39,416 bases of DNA from Acidimicrobiaceae bacterium (GCA_003170315.1 PNAH01000018.1:1-39416); one strand, 5' to 3'; shown: positions 30,124-38,408, counted from the stretch's first letter. Numbers and translations: made by a program. The notes: a model not told the origin generated them from the sequence alone.

Positions 30124-30954
30124 GTGGCGTTGTGGCAGTCTTTATTGGTGGAATCTGTCAACGTGGCCTTCGGTCACCGGCTCTGGTGGGTCGACGCCTT
30201 TACCGGTGAAGCCGAGCGTGGCAATCCCGCCGTCGTGGTGTTACTCGAGCGATCGATGCCCGATGACGAGCTCCAACAGATTGCCTTCGAGCTGGGCGTG
30301 TCCGAGACGGCCTTCGTGCGCCGCGTGGGCGACCTGTGGTCGCTGCGTTGGTTCACGCCCACGGTGGAAGTCGAGCTGTGCGGACACGCGACGCTCGCTA
30401 GTCTGCACGTTCTGTTGAACGAACTGGGCGTACCGGGGGCGGAGATCTACTTCCAGACGCGCGCCGGTGTCCTGTCAGGCCGTCGCATGGGCGACGGTCT
30501 GCTCGGCATCGACCTTCCTCGATGGAACCTCGAAGAGGTGGATCCGTTGATGCTCAACGGCACGCTCGGTCCGGTCAACGAGGTGTACCGTGCCGGTGAA
30601 CAGGGCGTGCTCGCCGTGGTGGAGGACTTCGACACCTTGTGCGGACTGGCCGTGGACTCGATGAACCTCTTCTTGGTACCGAGCTCGATGGTGATCGCCG
30701 CCTGCGTCGGGGGACCGAACGTCGACGTGTCGATCCGCGTCTTCGCGCCGCGCCTGGGCCTGGCCGAGGACAGCGTCACCGGAAGCGCGATGTGCGCGGT
30801 CGCGCCGTGGTGGATTCAGCGCGTTGGCGAGCCAACGGTGTCGGTGCATCAAGCGTCCGCGCGCGGCGGGGTGATGTTCGCGCGACTGTTTGAACAGAGC
30901 GTCGAAGTGGCCGGCATGGCGCGCACCTTCTTCGGCGGCGACCTTCGCGCATGA
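30124..30954 (+). CDS. PhzF-family isomerase/epimerase
   Basis: This 276-residue protein has the PhzF/diaminopimelate-epimerase-like double fold. The signature blocks are VDAFTGEAERGNPAVVV, SETAFV (catalytic Glu), RWFTPTVEVELCGHATLA and EDSVTGSAMCAVAPWW. The reaction class is isomerisation or epimerisation without cofactor; the substrate is unknown, and there is no phenazine cluster here. The GTG at 30124 follows a GGGGG Shine-Dalgarno-like run; two later in-frame GTGs (30148, 30160) are alternatives, and the family start near FWWVDAF would fit any of them. It is the first gene of a five-gene operon with overlapping starts and stops. Confidence 0.88.
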   Translation: MALWQSLLVESVNVAFGHRLWWVDAFTGEAERGNPAVVVLLERSMPDDELQQIAFELGVSETAFVRRVGDLWSLRWFTPTVEVELCGHATLASLHVLLNELGVPGAEIYFQTRAGVLSGRRMGDGLLGIDLPRWNLEEVDPLMLNGTLGPVNEVYRAGEQGVLAVVEDFDTLCGLAVDSMNLFLVPSSMVIAACVGGPNVDVSIRVFAPRLGLAEDSVTGSAMCAVAPWWIQRVGEPTVSVHQASARGGVMFARLFEQSVEVAGMARTFFGGDLRA

Positions 30955-31619
30955 GCGACGTTCTCGGGCCGGGGCCAAAATCACGAGTTCGTCGACTGCC
31001 GGCGAAAGCCAACTACGACCGCGACGTTATCTTCGCCGTCATCGACGAGGCGCCGCTCTGTCACGTCGCGTCGATCGTCAATGGCAGCGCCGTGGTGATT
31101 CCGACGTTGCACGCGCGTGAAGGTCACACCATTTACTTGCACGGCAGTCCCGCCAACGCGGTGATGAAGGCGATCGTCGAACGCGGCGAGGCATGTATCT
31201 CGGTGACGCTCTACGACGGGTTGCGCTTGGCGCGCAGCGGTTTCGAATCCTCCATTGCCTATCGTTCCGTGGTGATCTTCGGCGCCGCGTCCCTGGTGAG
31301 CGATGACGTAGAGAAGGCGAGGGTCCTCGACACGTTCGTCGACGCGGTGTTGCCGGGCCGCGCGAGCGAGGTGCGACCGATGAACGACGCCGAACGACGT
31401 CTCACGATGGTCGTCGCGGTGAGCATCGACGAGGCGTCGGCCAAGCTATCGTCCGGTCCGACCGACGACCCCGACGAGGACCTCGGCCTTCAGGTGTGGT
31501 CCGGCACCGTGCCAGCCCGGATTCAATTCTCCGCACCGATTCCCGATACCAACGGCGCGATGGCCGCGGGGATGATTGCGGTGCCGGCGTCGGTGGAGCG
31601 TCTGCTGGATAGTCAGTGA
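30951..31619 (+). CDS. Pyridoxamine 5'-phosphate oxidase-like flavin-binding protein
   Basis: This 222-residue protein starts with ATGA overlapping the previous stop by 4 bases. The split-barrel FMN-binding pattern is seen: APLCHVASIVNGSAVVIPTLHARE, then TIYLHGSPANAVMKAI and ISVTLYDGLRLARSGFESSIAYRSVVIFG. This type is often called the flavin-nucleotide-binding or NimA-like group (Pyridox_ox_2). The likely role is an FMN- or F420-linked reductase or oxidase of small molecules; the substrate and cofactor are undecided. It stands in a five-gene cluster with the Nudix, zinc-ribbon and phosphatase genes. Confidence 0.85.
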   Translation: MSDVLGPGPKSRVRRLPAKANYDRDVIFAVIDEAPLCHVASIVNGSAVVIPTLHAREGHTIYLHGSPANAVMKAIVERGEACISVTLYDGLRLARSGFESSIAYRSVVIFGAASLVSDDVEKARVLDTFVDAVLPGRASEVRPMNDAERRLTMVVAVSIDEASAKLSSGPTDDPDEDLGLQVWSGTVPARIQFSAPIPDTNGAMAAGMIAVPASVERLLDSQ

Positions 31620-32170
31620 CATCGCTGAAGACCTTGCGGTCCCAGATCGAGCGGATCGATCCGATTGACGATCGAGAGTCGCGCTCAATCGCCGCTACGC
31701 TCGAACGTCTCGACTGGCCGGGCGATCCGTTCGCCGAGGAGCAGAACCCTCATCACCTCACCGCCTCGGCCTTCGTGGTGTCGTCTCGCGGGGTCGTCTT
31801 GCATCGCCACCGGCTCCTCGGCATCTGGATTCAACCGGGCGGCCACGTCGACGCGAACGAAAGTCCCGAATCGGCGGCGCTTCGCGAAACGCTCGAAGAG
31901 ACCGGTCTCGTCGCGCGGCACCTCGATCCGGTCGAGCTCTTCCACGTGGATCGGCACCCCGGGCCCAAGGGCCACACGCACTACGACCTGCGCTACGTCG
32001 TCGTCGCGCCACCGGTCGATGCGTCGCCGCCGGAGAACGAGAGTCCCGAGGTCGACTGGTTCGATTTCGAGGCCGCGCAAGAGCGAGGTGAGCCGTCCTT
32101 GGCGCCGGTGCTGGCCAAGCTCGCCCGGGCCTACGAGACGTGGGACGTGCGAGACTCAAATCGTGAGTGA
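31616..32170 (+). CDS. Nudix hydrolase
   Basis: This 184-residue protein, starting with a GTGA overlap of the previous stop, has a perfect Nudix box, G76-x5-E82-x7-R90-E91-x2-E94-E95-x-G97 (GGHVDANESPESAALRETLE...). It hydrolyses a nucleoside diphosphate linked to some moiety X; the substrate cannot be read from the box. An N-terminal helix (SLKTLRSQIERIDP) precedes the domain, and a PPVDASPPENESPEVDWFD segment after strand 6 is typical of housecleaning enzymes with larger substrates. It is soluble, cytoplasmic and translationally coupled on both sides. Confidence 0.92.
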   Translation: MTSLKTLRSQIERIDPIDDRESRSIAATLERLDWPGDPFAEEQNPHHLTASAFVVSSRGVVLHRHRLLGIWIQPGGHVDANESPESAALRETLEETGLVARHLDPVELFHVDRHPGPKGHTHYDLRYVVVAPPVDASPPENESPEVDWFDFEAAQERGEPSLAPVLAKLARAYETWDVRDSNRE

Positions 32171-32873
32171 GACCGACGACCTTCGCGCTCTCATGGAGGC
32201 CGATCGCTGGATTGACCGCGTCACCGCCCAAAAAACGCACCTCCCGGAGATGGTCGAGTTGACCGCGCTCGAAGGTGAGCTGCGCGGACTCTTGAAGTCG
32301 CTTAACGAAGCGCAGGCCACGCTGGCGCCGGTGCGCACCGCGTACGAAGCGGCCCAACGAGAGGGCGATCGACTTCGCACGCGAGCCGAGAACCTCGACA
32401 AGACCCTAAGTAATTCGACGGCGAACGTTCGAGAGTTGACGGCGCTGCAGACCGAGCTCCAACACGTTCGCGAGCTCCTCGAACGAAGTGACGACCTGGA
32501 GCTGGTGCAACTGATGGCGGTCGAGCCCTTGGACGAAGCGGTCAGTGTCATCAAGGCGACGGCGCAGCCGGCCGTCGCACGCCGTGGCGAACTGCAAGGT
32601 GCGTTCACTGAACTCCAGGCCAGTCTCGATGACGAGTTAGTCGCCCTTCGCCAACAGCGAACCGAGCGGGCCGTGGCCCTGGCGCCGGAACTCCTCGCCC
32701 GTTACGAGGGGGCGTTCACGCGCGTCGGTACCTCCGGCGCGGCTCAGGTCGTGGCGGGACGCTGCGACGGGTGTCGCATCGCGCTCTCACCGCTCGACGT
32801 CGATCGATGGAAGGGGCAGCCGGAGGGAACCTTCATGACCTGTCCCGAATGCGGTCGATTGCTCTTGCCGTGA
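32163..32873 (+). CDS. Coiled-coil protein with C-terminal C4 zinc ribbon (DUF164/CdsZ type)
   Basis: This 236-residue protein from GTG 32163 overlaps the Nudix gene by 8 bases in another frame. Residues about 30-175 are long amphipathic helices rich in Glu, Leu and Arg, predicted to form a coiled-coil hairpin. The C-terminus holds a zinc ribbon with paired CDGC and CPEC motifs. The fold matches the DUF164 (zf-RING_7) family, whose exact role is unsettled. In bacteria it is often near a YqfO/NIF3-type or RNase H/phosphatase gene; here a histidine phosphatase follows. The frame continues upstream through the Nudix gene but that is not its own sequence. Confidence 0.87.
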   Translation: MSETDDLRALMEADRWIDRVTAQKTHLPEMVELTALEGELRGLLKSLNEAQATLAPVRTAYEAAQREGDRLRTRAENLDKTLSNSTANVRELTALQTELQHVRELLERSDDLELVQLMAVEPLDEAVSVIKATAQPAVARRGELQGAFTELQASLDDELVALRQQRTERAVALAPELLARYEGAFTRVGTSGAAQVVAGRCDGCRIALSPLDVDRWKGQPEGTFMTCPECGRLLLP

Positions 32874-33463
32874 TCATTCTCATCCGCCACGGACAGACCA
32901 CGTCCAACGCCGCGCGACTCCTGGTCGGCCAGAGCGATCCGACGCTCACCGAATTCGGCGAGCGTCAAGCGATCGCCTTGCGGCCGTACCTTCTGGAAGT
33001 GAGCGAGGTGTGGACCTCGCCGTTACGTCGCGCTCGTCGAACGGCGGCTCTAGCGTTGCCGGACCTCGGCGCACTAGTCAAAGAGTCGTTCATTGAGGTC
33101 GATTACGGCTCCCTCGACGGCCAACCGCTCAGTGTCATCACCGAAAAGCAGTGGCGAGCCTTCGAGCACGACCACGACACCGCCTTCGGCGACGGCGAAT
33201 CGCTCGCGTCGGTCGACCAACGCGTCCACGCCGAACTGGACGCGCTGTTGGCCGATCAGACGAGTCTGCTGCACGACGCCACCTCTCATTTAGCGATCGT
33301 CTCTCACATGTCGCCGATCAAATCGGCCATGACGTGGGCGCTCGGGGTATCGGGATCGGTGGCGTGGCGGATGAATCTGAGCAATGGCTCGATGACCACG
33401 ATTGGCTCGAGAATTTGGACGCCGTCACTGTTGAATTACAACGTCGTGCCGCCGTTGGCGTAA
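32870..33463 (+). CDS. Histidine phosphatase superfamily protein (phosphoglycerate-mutase-like)
   Basis: This 197-residue protein from GTG 32870 (MIILIRHGQTTSN) overlaps the zinc-ribbon stop by 4 bases. The RHG motif (Arg6, His7) is intact; SPLRRARRTA and EVDYGSLDG supply the usual Arg and Glu; the second His is in IVSHMSPIK. Such enzymes in this context are phosphatases rather than glycolytic mutases; many act on adenosylcobalamin precursors or sugar phosphates. A frame open to 32771 is the shadow of the zinc-ribbon gene. It ends directly against the 3' end of the HlyIII-like gene (33463/33464), with no room for a terminator between them. Confidence 0.9.
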   Translation: MIILIRHGQTTSNAARLLVGQSDPTLTEFGERQAIALRPYLLEVSEVWTSPLRRARRTAALALPDLGALVKESFIEVDYGSLDGQPLSVITEKQWRAFEHDHDTAFGDGESLASVDQRVHAELDALLADQTSLLHDATSHLAIVSHMSPIKSAMTWALGVSGSVAWRMNLSNGSMTTIGSRIWTPSLLNYNVVPPLA

Positions 33464-34126
33464 CTAGCGAAGGGCCACGCTGATGGCGGCGAAGTGCATG
33501 CCGGCGCCGATCAACGTGAAGGCGTGGAACAGTTCGTGGTAGCCGAAGACGCGTGGTGAAAGCTTGGGTCGTTTCGTGCCGTAAAAGACGGCGCCGACGG
33601 TGTAAGCGACGCCACCGGCGACGATGAGGGCAAAGCACAGCGGCCCGCCCCCGCGGTAGATCTGGGGCATGACCAGTGCCGCAAACCAACTCATGACCAG
33701 GAAAGGGATCGTGTTGGCCCACTTCGGGGCGTTCATCGAGAGTTGGCGTACGGCGATGCCCACGCAGGTGCTCGCCCCGATGATGATCAGCGTGACCAGG
33801 CGGACCGTGCCGTGCATGGTCAACCCAGAAATGGCGAAATAGGTGCCGGTAATCGCCAGGAATATCGTCGAATGGTCGGCCCGACGCCAGGCCTGACGTT
33901 GCTTCGGCGTCCAATTCACGCGGTGCAGCAGGGCACTCGTCAAGAGCATGGCCCCGACCCCGACGAGGTAGCAGAGGACCCAACCGACCTGGGACCAGGT
34001 CTGGCAGCGGGCGAAGAGGATCGGCGAGCAGGCGAAGAGTACGAAAAAGGCGACCAGATGCAGCCAACCGCGCAGCAGCGGGCGCACTAGTTGCGTTAGG
34101 GCATCGGAAATGGCCGATTCACTCAC
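33464..34126 (-). CDS. HlyIII/PAQR-family integral membrane protein
   Basis: This 220-residue protein has seven predicted transmembrane helices. The conserved polar residues of the family are visible in ALLHRVNWTP, RRADHSTIFLAI and the C-terminal GYHELFHAFTLIGAGMHF; these His and Asp residues bind zinc in the core. The family includes bacterial haemolysin III-like proteins and eukaryotic adiponectin/progestin receptors and has proposed ceramidase-like activity, so the name haemolysin should not be taken literally. Of two tandem GTG codons (34129, 34126) I choose the second, because TAGGGT is exactly 6 bases upstream of it. It is divergent from the aldo-keto reductase gene. Confidence 0.9.
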   Translation of the reverse strand: MSESAISDALTQLVRPLLRGWLHLVAFFVLFACSPILFARCQTWSQVGWVLCYLVGVGAMLLTSALLHRVNWTPKQRQAWRRADHSTIFLAITGTYFAISGLTMHGTVRLVTLIIIGASTCVGIAVRQLSMNAPKWANTIPFLVMSWFAALVMPQIYRGGGPLCFALIVAGGVAYTVGAVFYGTKRPKLSPRVFGYHELFHAFTLIGAGMHFAAISVALR

Positions 34127-34132
34127 CACCCA

Positions 34133-34138
34133 ACCCTA
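34133..34138 (-). promoter_or_regulatory. -10 box (TAGGGT), leaderless start of the HlyIII-like gene
   Basis: TAGGGT on the minus strand is 6 bases from the GTG at 34126. CTGACG lies 16 bases further upstream as a plausible -35 box (4 of 6). There is no Shine-Dalgarno sequence. Confidence 0.45.
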
Positions 34139-34172
34139 GAGGTGTTGCATGGTTCGTCAGTTTCGTGCGCGT

Positions 34173-34227
34173 AAACAACGAAGCCCGCCTGTTCCGCGTA
34201 TCCAGAACAAGCGGGCCCTCGATGTTT
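34173..34227. promoter_or_regulatory. Long imperfect hairpin in a divergent intergenic region
   Basis: GCCCGCCTGTTC (34183-34194) pairs with GAACAAGCGGGC (34205-34216) except for one position, and the flanking AAACAACGA pairs with TCGATGTTT except for one position, giving about 19 pairs around a 10-base loop. A terminator is unexpected between two gene 5' ends, so it may be an attenuator, a small RNA or the remnant of one. Confidence 0.4.
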
Positions 34228-34253
34228 GGCCCCCCCAGCCAATGACACAAAAA

Positions 34254-34259
34254 TATAAT
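34254..34259 (+). promoter_or_regulatory. -10 box (TATAAT) of the aldo-keto reductase gene
   Basis: A consensus TATAAT lies 75 bases upstream of the ATG at 34335. No -35 box at 16-18 bases is evident; TTGGCC (34226-34231) is 22 bases away, too far for normal spacing. The predicted start is near 34266. Confidence 0.45.
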
Positions 34260-34334
34260 CGCAGACCAGCCGCTACTCTGTCACGAGATGCCTGCAAACA
34301 AAGGTTTGTGAGCAATTTCACGTGAGGAGAGGCA

Positions 34335-35318
34335 ATGAATCGTCGAACGTTGGGTCAGGGTCTTACCGTATCGGCCCAGGGACTCGGGTGCATGGGCATG
34401 AGCGAGTTCTACGGCGTCGGCGACGACACCGAATCGATCGCCACGATTCACGCGGCGCTAGACGCCGGCGTCGACTTTCTCGACACCGCCGATATGTACG
34501 GACCGTTCACGAATGAAGAACTCGTGGGTCGCGCCATTAAGGAACGCCGTGACGACGTGGTGCTCGCCACGAAGTTCGGCAATCAGCGCGCCGAGGACGG
34601 TTCCTTCATTCGCATCAACGGGACCCCGGAGTACGTCGTCGAGGCGTGCGACGCCTCGCTGCGTCGCCTGGGTGTCGACGTGATCGACCTCTACTACCAG
34701 CACCGCGTCGATCGCACCGTGCCCATCGAGGAGACCTGGGGCGCCATGAAGGGCCTGGTCGAGGCCGGCAAGGTCCGTCACCTCGGGATCTCCGAGGCCT
34801 CATCGGCCACCATCGAGCGCGCGCACGCGGTGCATCCAGTGAGCGCCCTCCAGAGCGAATACTCGTTGTGGAGTCGCGACCCCGAAGACGGGGTGCTCGA
34901 CACCTGTCGTCGCCTCGGCGTCGGTTTCGTCGCCTACAGCCCCCTCGGTCGGGGATTTTTGACCAACGAAGTGAGCAACCGTGATGGGACGGGCGAACGA
35001 GATTTTCGCAAGAACCAGCCGCGATTCACTGGCGAGGCGTACGAACAAAACCTGACGTTGCTCGCGAGACTCGAAGCAGTTGCCGAAGTTAAGGGGGCCA
35101 CGGTCGCCCAACTCGCCCTGGCGTGGGTCCTTTCGAGGGGTACCGACGTCGTGCCGATTCCGGGTACGAAACGCCGTAAGTGGTTGCACGAGAACATCGC
35201 CGCCGACGACATTGTTATCACTGACGCCGATGTGGTGGACCTCGAGGCCGCGATTCCACGCGACGCCGTGGCCGGCGATCGCTACGTCGCCGCGGGAATG
35301 AAGAACCTCAATGCCTGA
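34335..35318 (+). CDS. Aldo-keto reductase
   Basis: This 327-residue TIM-barrel protein has the AKR catalytic tetrad: DTADMYG (Asp, Tyr), ATKFG (Lys) and YYQHRVD (His). The cofactor block [16 protein letters not shown] binds NADPH. The overall pattern ([25 protein letters not shown]) fits the AKR13 type of bacterial oxidoreductases; the substrate is unknown. ATG 34335 has a good GAGGAG Shine-Dalgarno sequence. Its last 11 bases overlap the convergent CydC-like gene, so the two transcripts are antisense at their ends. Confidence 0.93.
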   Translation: MNRRTLGQGLTVSAQGLGCMGMSEFYGVGDDTESIATIHAALDAGVDFLDTADMYGPFTNEELVGRAIKERRDDVVLATKFGNQRAEDGSFIRINGTPEYVVEACDASLRRLGVDVIDLYYQHRVDRTVPIEETWGAMKGLVEAGKVRHLGISEASSATIERAHAVHPVSALQSEYSLWSRDPEDGVLDTCRRLGVGFVAYSPLGRGFLTNEVSNRDGTGERDFRKNQPRFTGEAYEQNLTLLARLEAVAEVKGATVAQLALAWVLSRGTDVVPIPGTKRRKWLHENIAADDIVITDADVVDLEAAIPRDAVAGDRYVAAGMKNLNA

Positions 35319-36906
35319 TCTCGCGTAACGCGCCGTCGGACAGTTCTAGGACCACGTCGCACCAGGCCATCACTTGGAGATCGTGCGTGGCGACGATAAC
35401 GGTAGCGCCGCTCGAAGCCAGCAGTGACAGTACCGCGGCGGTCTCTTCGGTCCCGAGTCCGCTCGTCGGTTCGTCGAGCAGGTAGATCAGCGGACTCGTC
35501 ACCATCGCTCGCGCGATGGCGATGCGGGCTCTCTCTCCGCGTGAGAGTTCCTCCCAACGCGTGGTCGAATCCGCAGCCAGACCCATCGCCGCCAAGTCGT
35601 CGTGCGCGCTGCGTGAGGGGGTGCGTCCCAGGTTGACGACGTCGAGGGCGAAGCCCCGCGTCAGCCCCGGCTCGCTCGCGACGTAGGCGAGGCACCGGCG
35701 CAGCTCAACCTCGTCAATGTCGGTAAGCGCGACGTTGCCTACCGTGACGCTTCCGTTCGCGACGGCGTCGAGCGCGGCCAGTGCTCGCAGCAACGTCGAC
35801 TTTCCGATTCCGGAGGGACCAGTAATGGCGACTCTCCGTCCGGGCGCGATGTTAAACGTCGCGTCGCGCACGAGCGTCTCGTCCTCTTCGGCAATCGTGA
35901 CGTCTTCGAGACGAACCGTCGAGTCGGTTGGCCAGGCGACGTCGCCGTGCTCGATCACGACATCGAGTTCTTCGAGACGTTCGGCCCCGGCGCTCACGCG
36001 CACGGCGGTATCGAACGCGTCGCGCACGACACCGAGCGACTCGAACGTCGAGAGAGCGAGCATCGCGGCGACCACGATCCACAGGGGCGCACTTTGAGGT
36101 CGAACCACGAGCGCCCCGAGAGCCAGGGCCGTCATGACGGGCGGGACGGCGTTGGAGAGATCGTGTTGGCTCGTGAGTGCGGTCTCGGCGTGTCGCAACC
36201 GTTCGACCGACGTCGCGGCGCGCTGCTCGGCGAAGTCAACCCGTCCGAGCAACACCAGTTCCGGGGTGGCGGCGCTCAACTCGATCAGGTGCGCCCGGAA
36301 CTGGGCCCGGGCCCGGCGTAGCACCCGGTCGCGCCGAAGGAGCGGCCCGACGTTGGCGACGAGCGCGGCGACGCCAAGGAGTTGTAAGGCGAGGAGGTCG
36401 GCGGCGTACGACCACCACTGACCGTGAGGCGCCATGAGGCCGATGACGAGATCGCCGAGCAGCATCACCATGATCGACGTGATGAGCGGTATCACGCCGC
36501 GCAGCCAGAGGTCCTGCAGTTCGTCGGTATCGCTAAGTGATCGCTCCAAGAGATCGCCCGCCGCGAACGAGCGCCACCGCGTGAAACTGAAATCACCGAC
36601 CGTCAGCACGAGCCAGCGGCGCCATTTCGTGACCGCGCTGAAACCCAGGCGATGGGCACTCAGTCGTTCGAAGAAGCGAAGCGGTGAGCGAAGGAAGGCG
36701 AAGAGTTCGATGACGATGAGCGCGCCGAGGACGGTGCGAAGTCCCGGACGCGTAGCGCTCACCACCAAAAGGCCCACCGCGCCCACCAACAACGCAATAT
36801 TGACGATCGACGCCACCAGACCGGCTATGAGGGCGCGAACAAGTGTTCCCCGGCGTGGGTGCGCTCGCCGGAGCCAACGGCGCAGTCGAGCGATGTCGCC
36901 TCTCAC
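35308..36906 (-). CDS. CydC-like ABC exporter subunit
   Basis: This 532-residue half-transporter has six transmembrane helices (about 20-300) and a nucleotide-binding domain. The block [29 protein letters not shown] matches CydC, the thiol (cysteine/glutathione) exporter subunit needed for cytochrome bd assembly. Walker A is GPSGIGKS (363-370), the Q-loop position reads YVASEPG without the usual Gln, the signature is LSRGE (454-458), Walker B is YLLDEP with catalytic Glu (about 479) and the H-loop is ATHD (His508). It starts 4 bases inside the cydD-like gene (ATGA overlap). No cytochrome bd genes are in the window, so the substrate is inferred only from the family. Confidence 0.85.
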   Translation of the reverse strand: MRGDIARLRRWLRRAHPRRGTLVRALIAGLVASIVNIALLVGAVGLLVVSATRPGLRTVLGALIVIELFAFLRSPLRFFERLSAHRLGFSAVTKWRRWLVLTVGDFSFTRWRSFAAGDLLERSLSDTDELQDLWLRGVIPLITSIMVMLLGDLVIGLMAPHGQWWSYAADLLALQLLGVAALVANVGPLLRRDRVLRRARAQFRAHLIELSAATPELVLLGRVDFAEQRAATSVERLRHAETALTSQHDLSNAVPPVMTALALGALVVRPQSAPLWIVVAAMLALSTFESLGVVRDAFDTAVRVSAGAERLEELDVVIEHGDVAWPTDSTVRLEDVTIAEEDETLVRDATFNIAPGRRVAITGPSGIGKSTLLRALAALDAVANGSVTVGNVALTDIDEVELRRCLAYVASEPGLTRGFALDVVNLGRTPSRSAHDDLAAMGLAADSTTRWEELSRGERARIAIARAMVTSPLIYLLDEPTSGLGTEETAAVLSLLASSGATVIVATHDLQVMAWCDVVLELSDGALREIRH

Positions 36907-38396
36907 CGGGCCAACTCGATCCGCAGAGCGACGTCAACGAGCAGTGGCGTGTCGACCGTCGCCTCGACGACGCCGAGCGTGGGATGCTCCCGGAGCACGC
37001 GTCGCACCAGTCGTCGTCCCTCGTCATCGAGCACGCCGGCCACGTCGTCGACGACCAACAGGTCGGGGCGCGCGAGCAGTCCTCGGGCCAACACCAGCCG
37101 GACTTTCTCGCCCGTGCTGATTCCTTTGCCGTCGGCGAGGAGCGTGGTATCGAGATTTTCGAATCGTGGCCCGCTGAGCCCCAAGCTCGCGAGACATTCG
37201 CGCACTTCGACGTCCGGTACCGGCGCCCCGAGTGTGAGATTGTCGCGCAGCGTACCCGAGAGCAGCGGACTCTCCACGCTCACGTGAGCGGTGCGCAAGG
37301 CGCTGCGCGCGACAGCACCGGCCTTCGCGTCACGCCAACCGAGCAGCGTGTGCAAGAGCGTGGTCTTGCCCGAGCCCGATGGTCCGGTCACCAATAACCG
37401 TTGCCCCGGCGCCAGGAAAAAACTGACCGCGCGATCGCTCGCCTCCGTCACCAGCTCGGCCGCGACGATCAGTTCGGTCGTGGTCGTGGTCGTGGTACTG
37501 ACCGGTCCGTCCAGCACGCCCAACGATCGCTCGGAGTCCTCGCGTCGATGAAACTCGACCCCGTAGCGCCGAACGTGCGTGAAGACCTCGCTGGTGACCA
37601 GTACGGCGATGAGGGCGTGCTGGAGTGAGATTCGTCCGCCCAGCAGCGCGAACCCGACCACCATGGCGACCAATCCAACGCTGACCCCGCTCAAGAACTC
37701 GGTGACCAAAGAAGAGCCCAGCGCCGTTCGAATCGCGCGCATCGCTATGGCGTGTTCGGAGTCCGAGATTGCGGCGATCTCGTTCGCGCCGTAGGCGACC
37801 GCGCCGAGCGCGCGCAGTTCGGTCGTGTGGTGCAACAGCTCGAGCTGTCGGCTCTCCAAGAGGGCCCGACGTTGTTGGTATTCGAGCGCGGTCGCTTCGC
37901 TGCGTCGGCCCGCCCGTTGATAAAGCGGTACGGCGCCGGCCAACAGCGCCACGGTGATCAGCAACGTCAACCATCCGCCGGCCCAGAACACCACGGCGAG
38001 CCCGGCCAGCGCGGCGATCGCGCTCGTTTCGAGCAGGTCGAGCGACGGAGCGTCCGACGCCTGCTCAATGGCCAGCGCGAGGTCGCCGCGGCCCCGTTCG
38101 CGCTCGGGCTGCGGTCGAGTGAAATGGCGCACCAGGGTCGCGCGCCAGCGAGCTCGCAGCGTGGCACTGGCGTGTTCGCCCCACTGCGCCAAGAAGATCG
38201 ACAGTACCCATCGAAGGCCGAGGACGCCGAGCAGCAGCCAGATGCCCGAGGTGACGCGTCGCTGCGCGAGGTAACTGAGCGCCACCGCCAACAAGACCGA
38301 ACACGCCACGGAAACGGCCGCGTTGGCCACGCCCAACAGTCGCGCCCCGAACTTAAAGGAGGCCTCGCGCGCGGGTACTGGCGTTGCCAAGGTCAC
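36903..38396 (-). CDS. CydD-like ABC exporter subunit with degenerate ATPase site
   Basis: This 497-residue partner subunit has six membrane helices and a nucleotide-binding domain. Walker A GPSGSGKT (338-345) and signature ISTGE (426-430) are intact. Three other positions depart from consensus: the Q-loop has Glu375 instead of Gln, Walker B ends in Asp450-Asp451 so the catalytic Glu is Asp, and the H-loop His is Val481 (EATVDT). The site formed by this Walker A and the CydC signature probably binds ATP without efficient hydrolysis, as in asymmetric heterodimeric exporters. The linker carries a seven-Thr run (301-307) encoded by a hexanucleotide repeat. GTG start at 38396 with TAGCAT 6 bases upstream. 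Confidence 0.85.
   Translation of the reverse strand: MTLATPVPAREASFKFGARLLGVANAAVSVACSVLLAVALSYLAQRRVTSGIWLLLGVLGLRWVLSIFLAQWGEHASATLRARWRATLVRHFTRPQPERERGRGDLALAIEQASDAPSLDLLETSAIAALAGLAVVFWAGGWLTLLITVALLAGAVPLYQRAGRRSEATALEYQQRRALLESRQLELLHHTTELRALGAVAYGANEIAAISDSEHAIAMRAIRTALGSSLVTEFLSGVSVGLVAMVVGFALLGGRISLQHALIAVLVTSEVFTHVRRYGVEFHRREDSERSLGVLDGPVSTTTTTTTELIVAAELVTEASDRAVSFFLAPGQRLLVTGPSGSGKTTLLHTLLGWRDAKAGAVARSALRTAHVSVESPLLSGTLRDNLTLGAPVPDVEVRECLASLGLSGPRFENLDTTLLADGKGISTGEKVRLVLARGLLARPDLLVVDDVAGVLDDEGRRLVRRVLREHPTLGVVEATVDTPLLVDVALRIELAR
37476..37496. repeat. Hexanucleotide repeat inside the cydD-like gene
   Basis: GGTCGT is repeated three and a half times on the plus strand, encoding the run of Thr codons in the linker between membrane and ATPase domains. 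In-frame units of 6 bases would change the number of Thr residues by pairs without a frameshift. Confidence 0.6.
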
Positions 38397-38402
38397 CGAC
38401 CA

Positions 38403-38408
38403 ATGCTA
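38403..38408 (-). promoter_or_regulatory. -10 box (TAGCAT), leaderless start of the cydD-like gene
   Basis: TAGCAT on the minus strand is exactly 6 bases before the GTG at 38396. A weak TTGTAG lies 16 bases upstream. It falls within the 28-base gap to the nuclease gene on the same strand, so the cydDC-like pair may have its own promoter rather than depend on read-through. Confidence 0.45.

Noticed and set aside
30124..30954. PhzF-like gene considered as evidence of a phenazine cluster
   Set aside because: No other phz gene is present; PhzF-family enzymes are widespread outside phenazine synthesis.
31665..32162. Upstream extension of the zinc-ribbon frame
   Set aside because: It is the out-of-frame shadow of the Nudix gene; Arg-Thr-Ser-rich and without homologous features.
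33464..34126. Haemolysin or virulence role for the HlyIII-like gene
   Set aside because: The family name is historical; these are PAQR-type membrane proteins present in many non-pathogens.
37476..37496. Short tandem repeat considered as a CRISPR or mobile-element trace
   Set aside because: The units are 6 bases with no spacers and lie within a coding frame. No CRISPR array, cas gene, transposase or integrase was found in the window.
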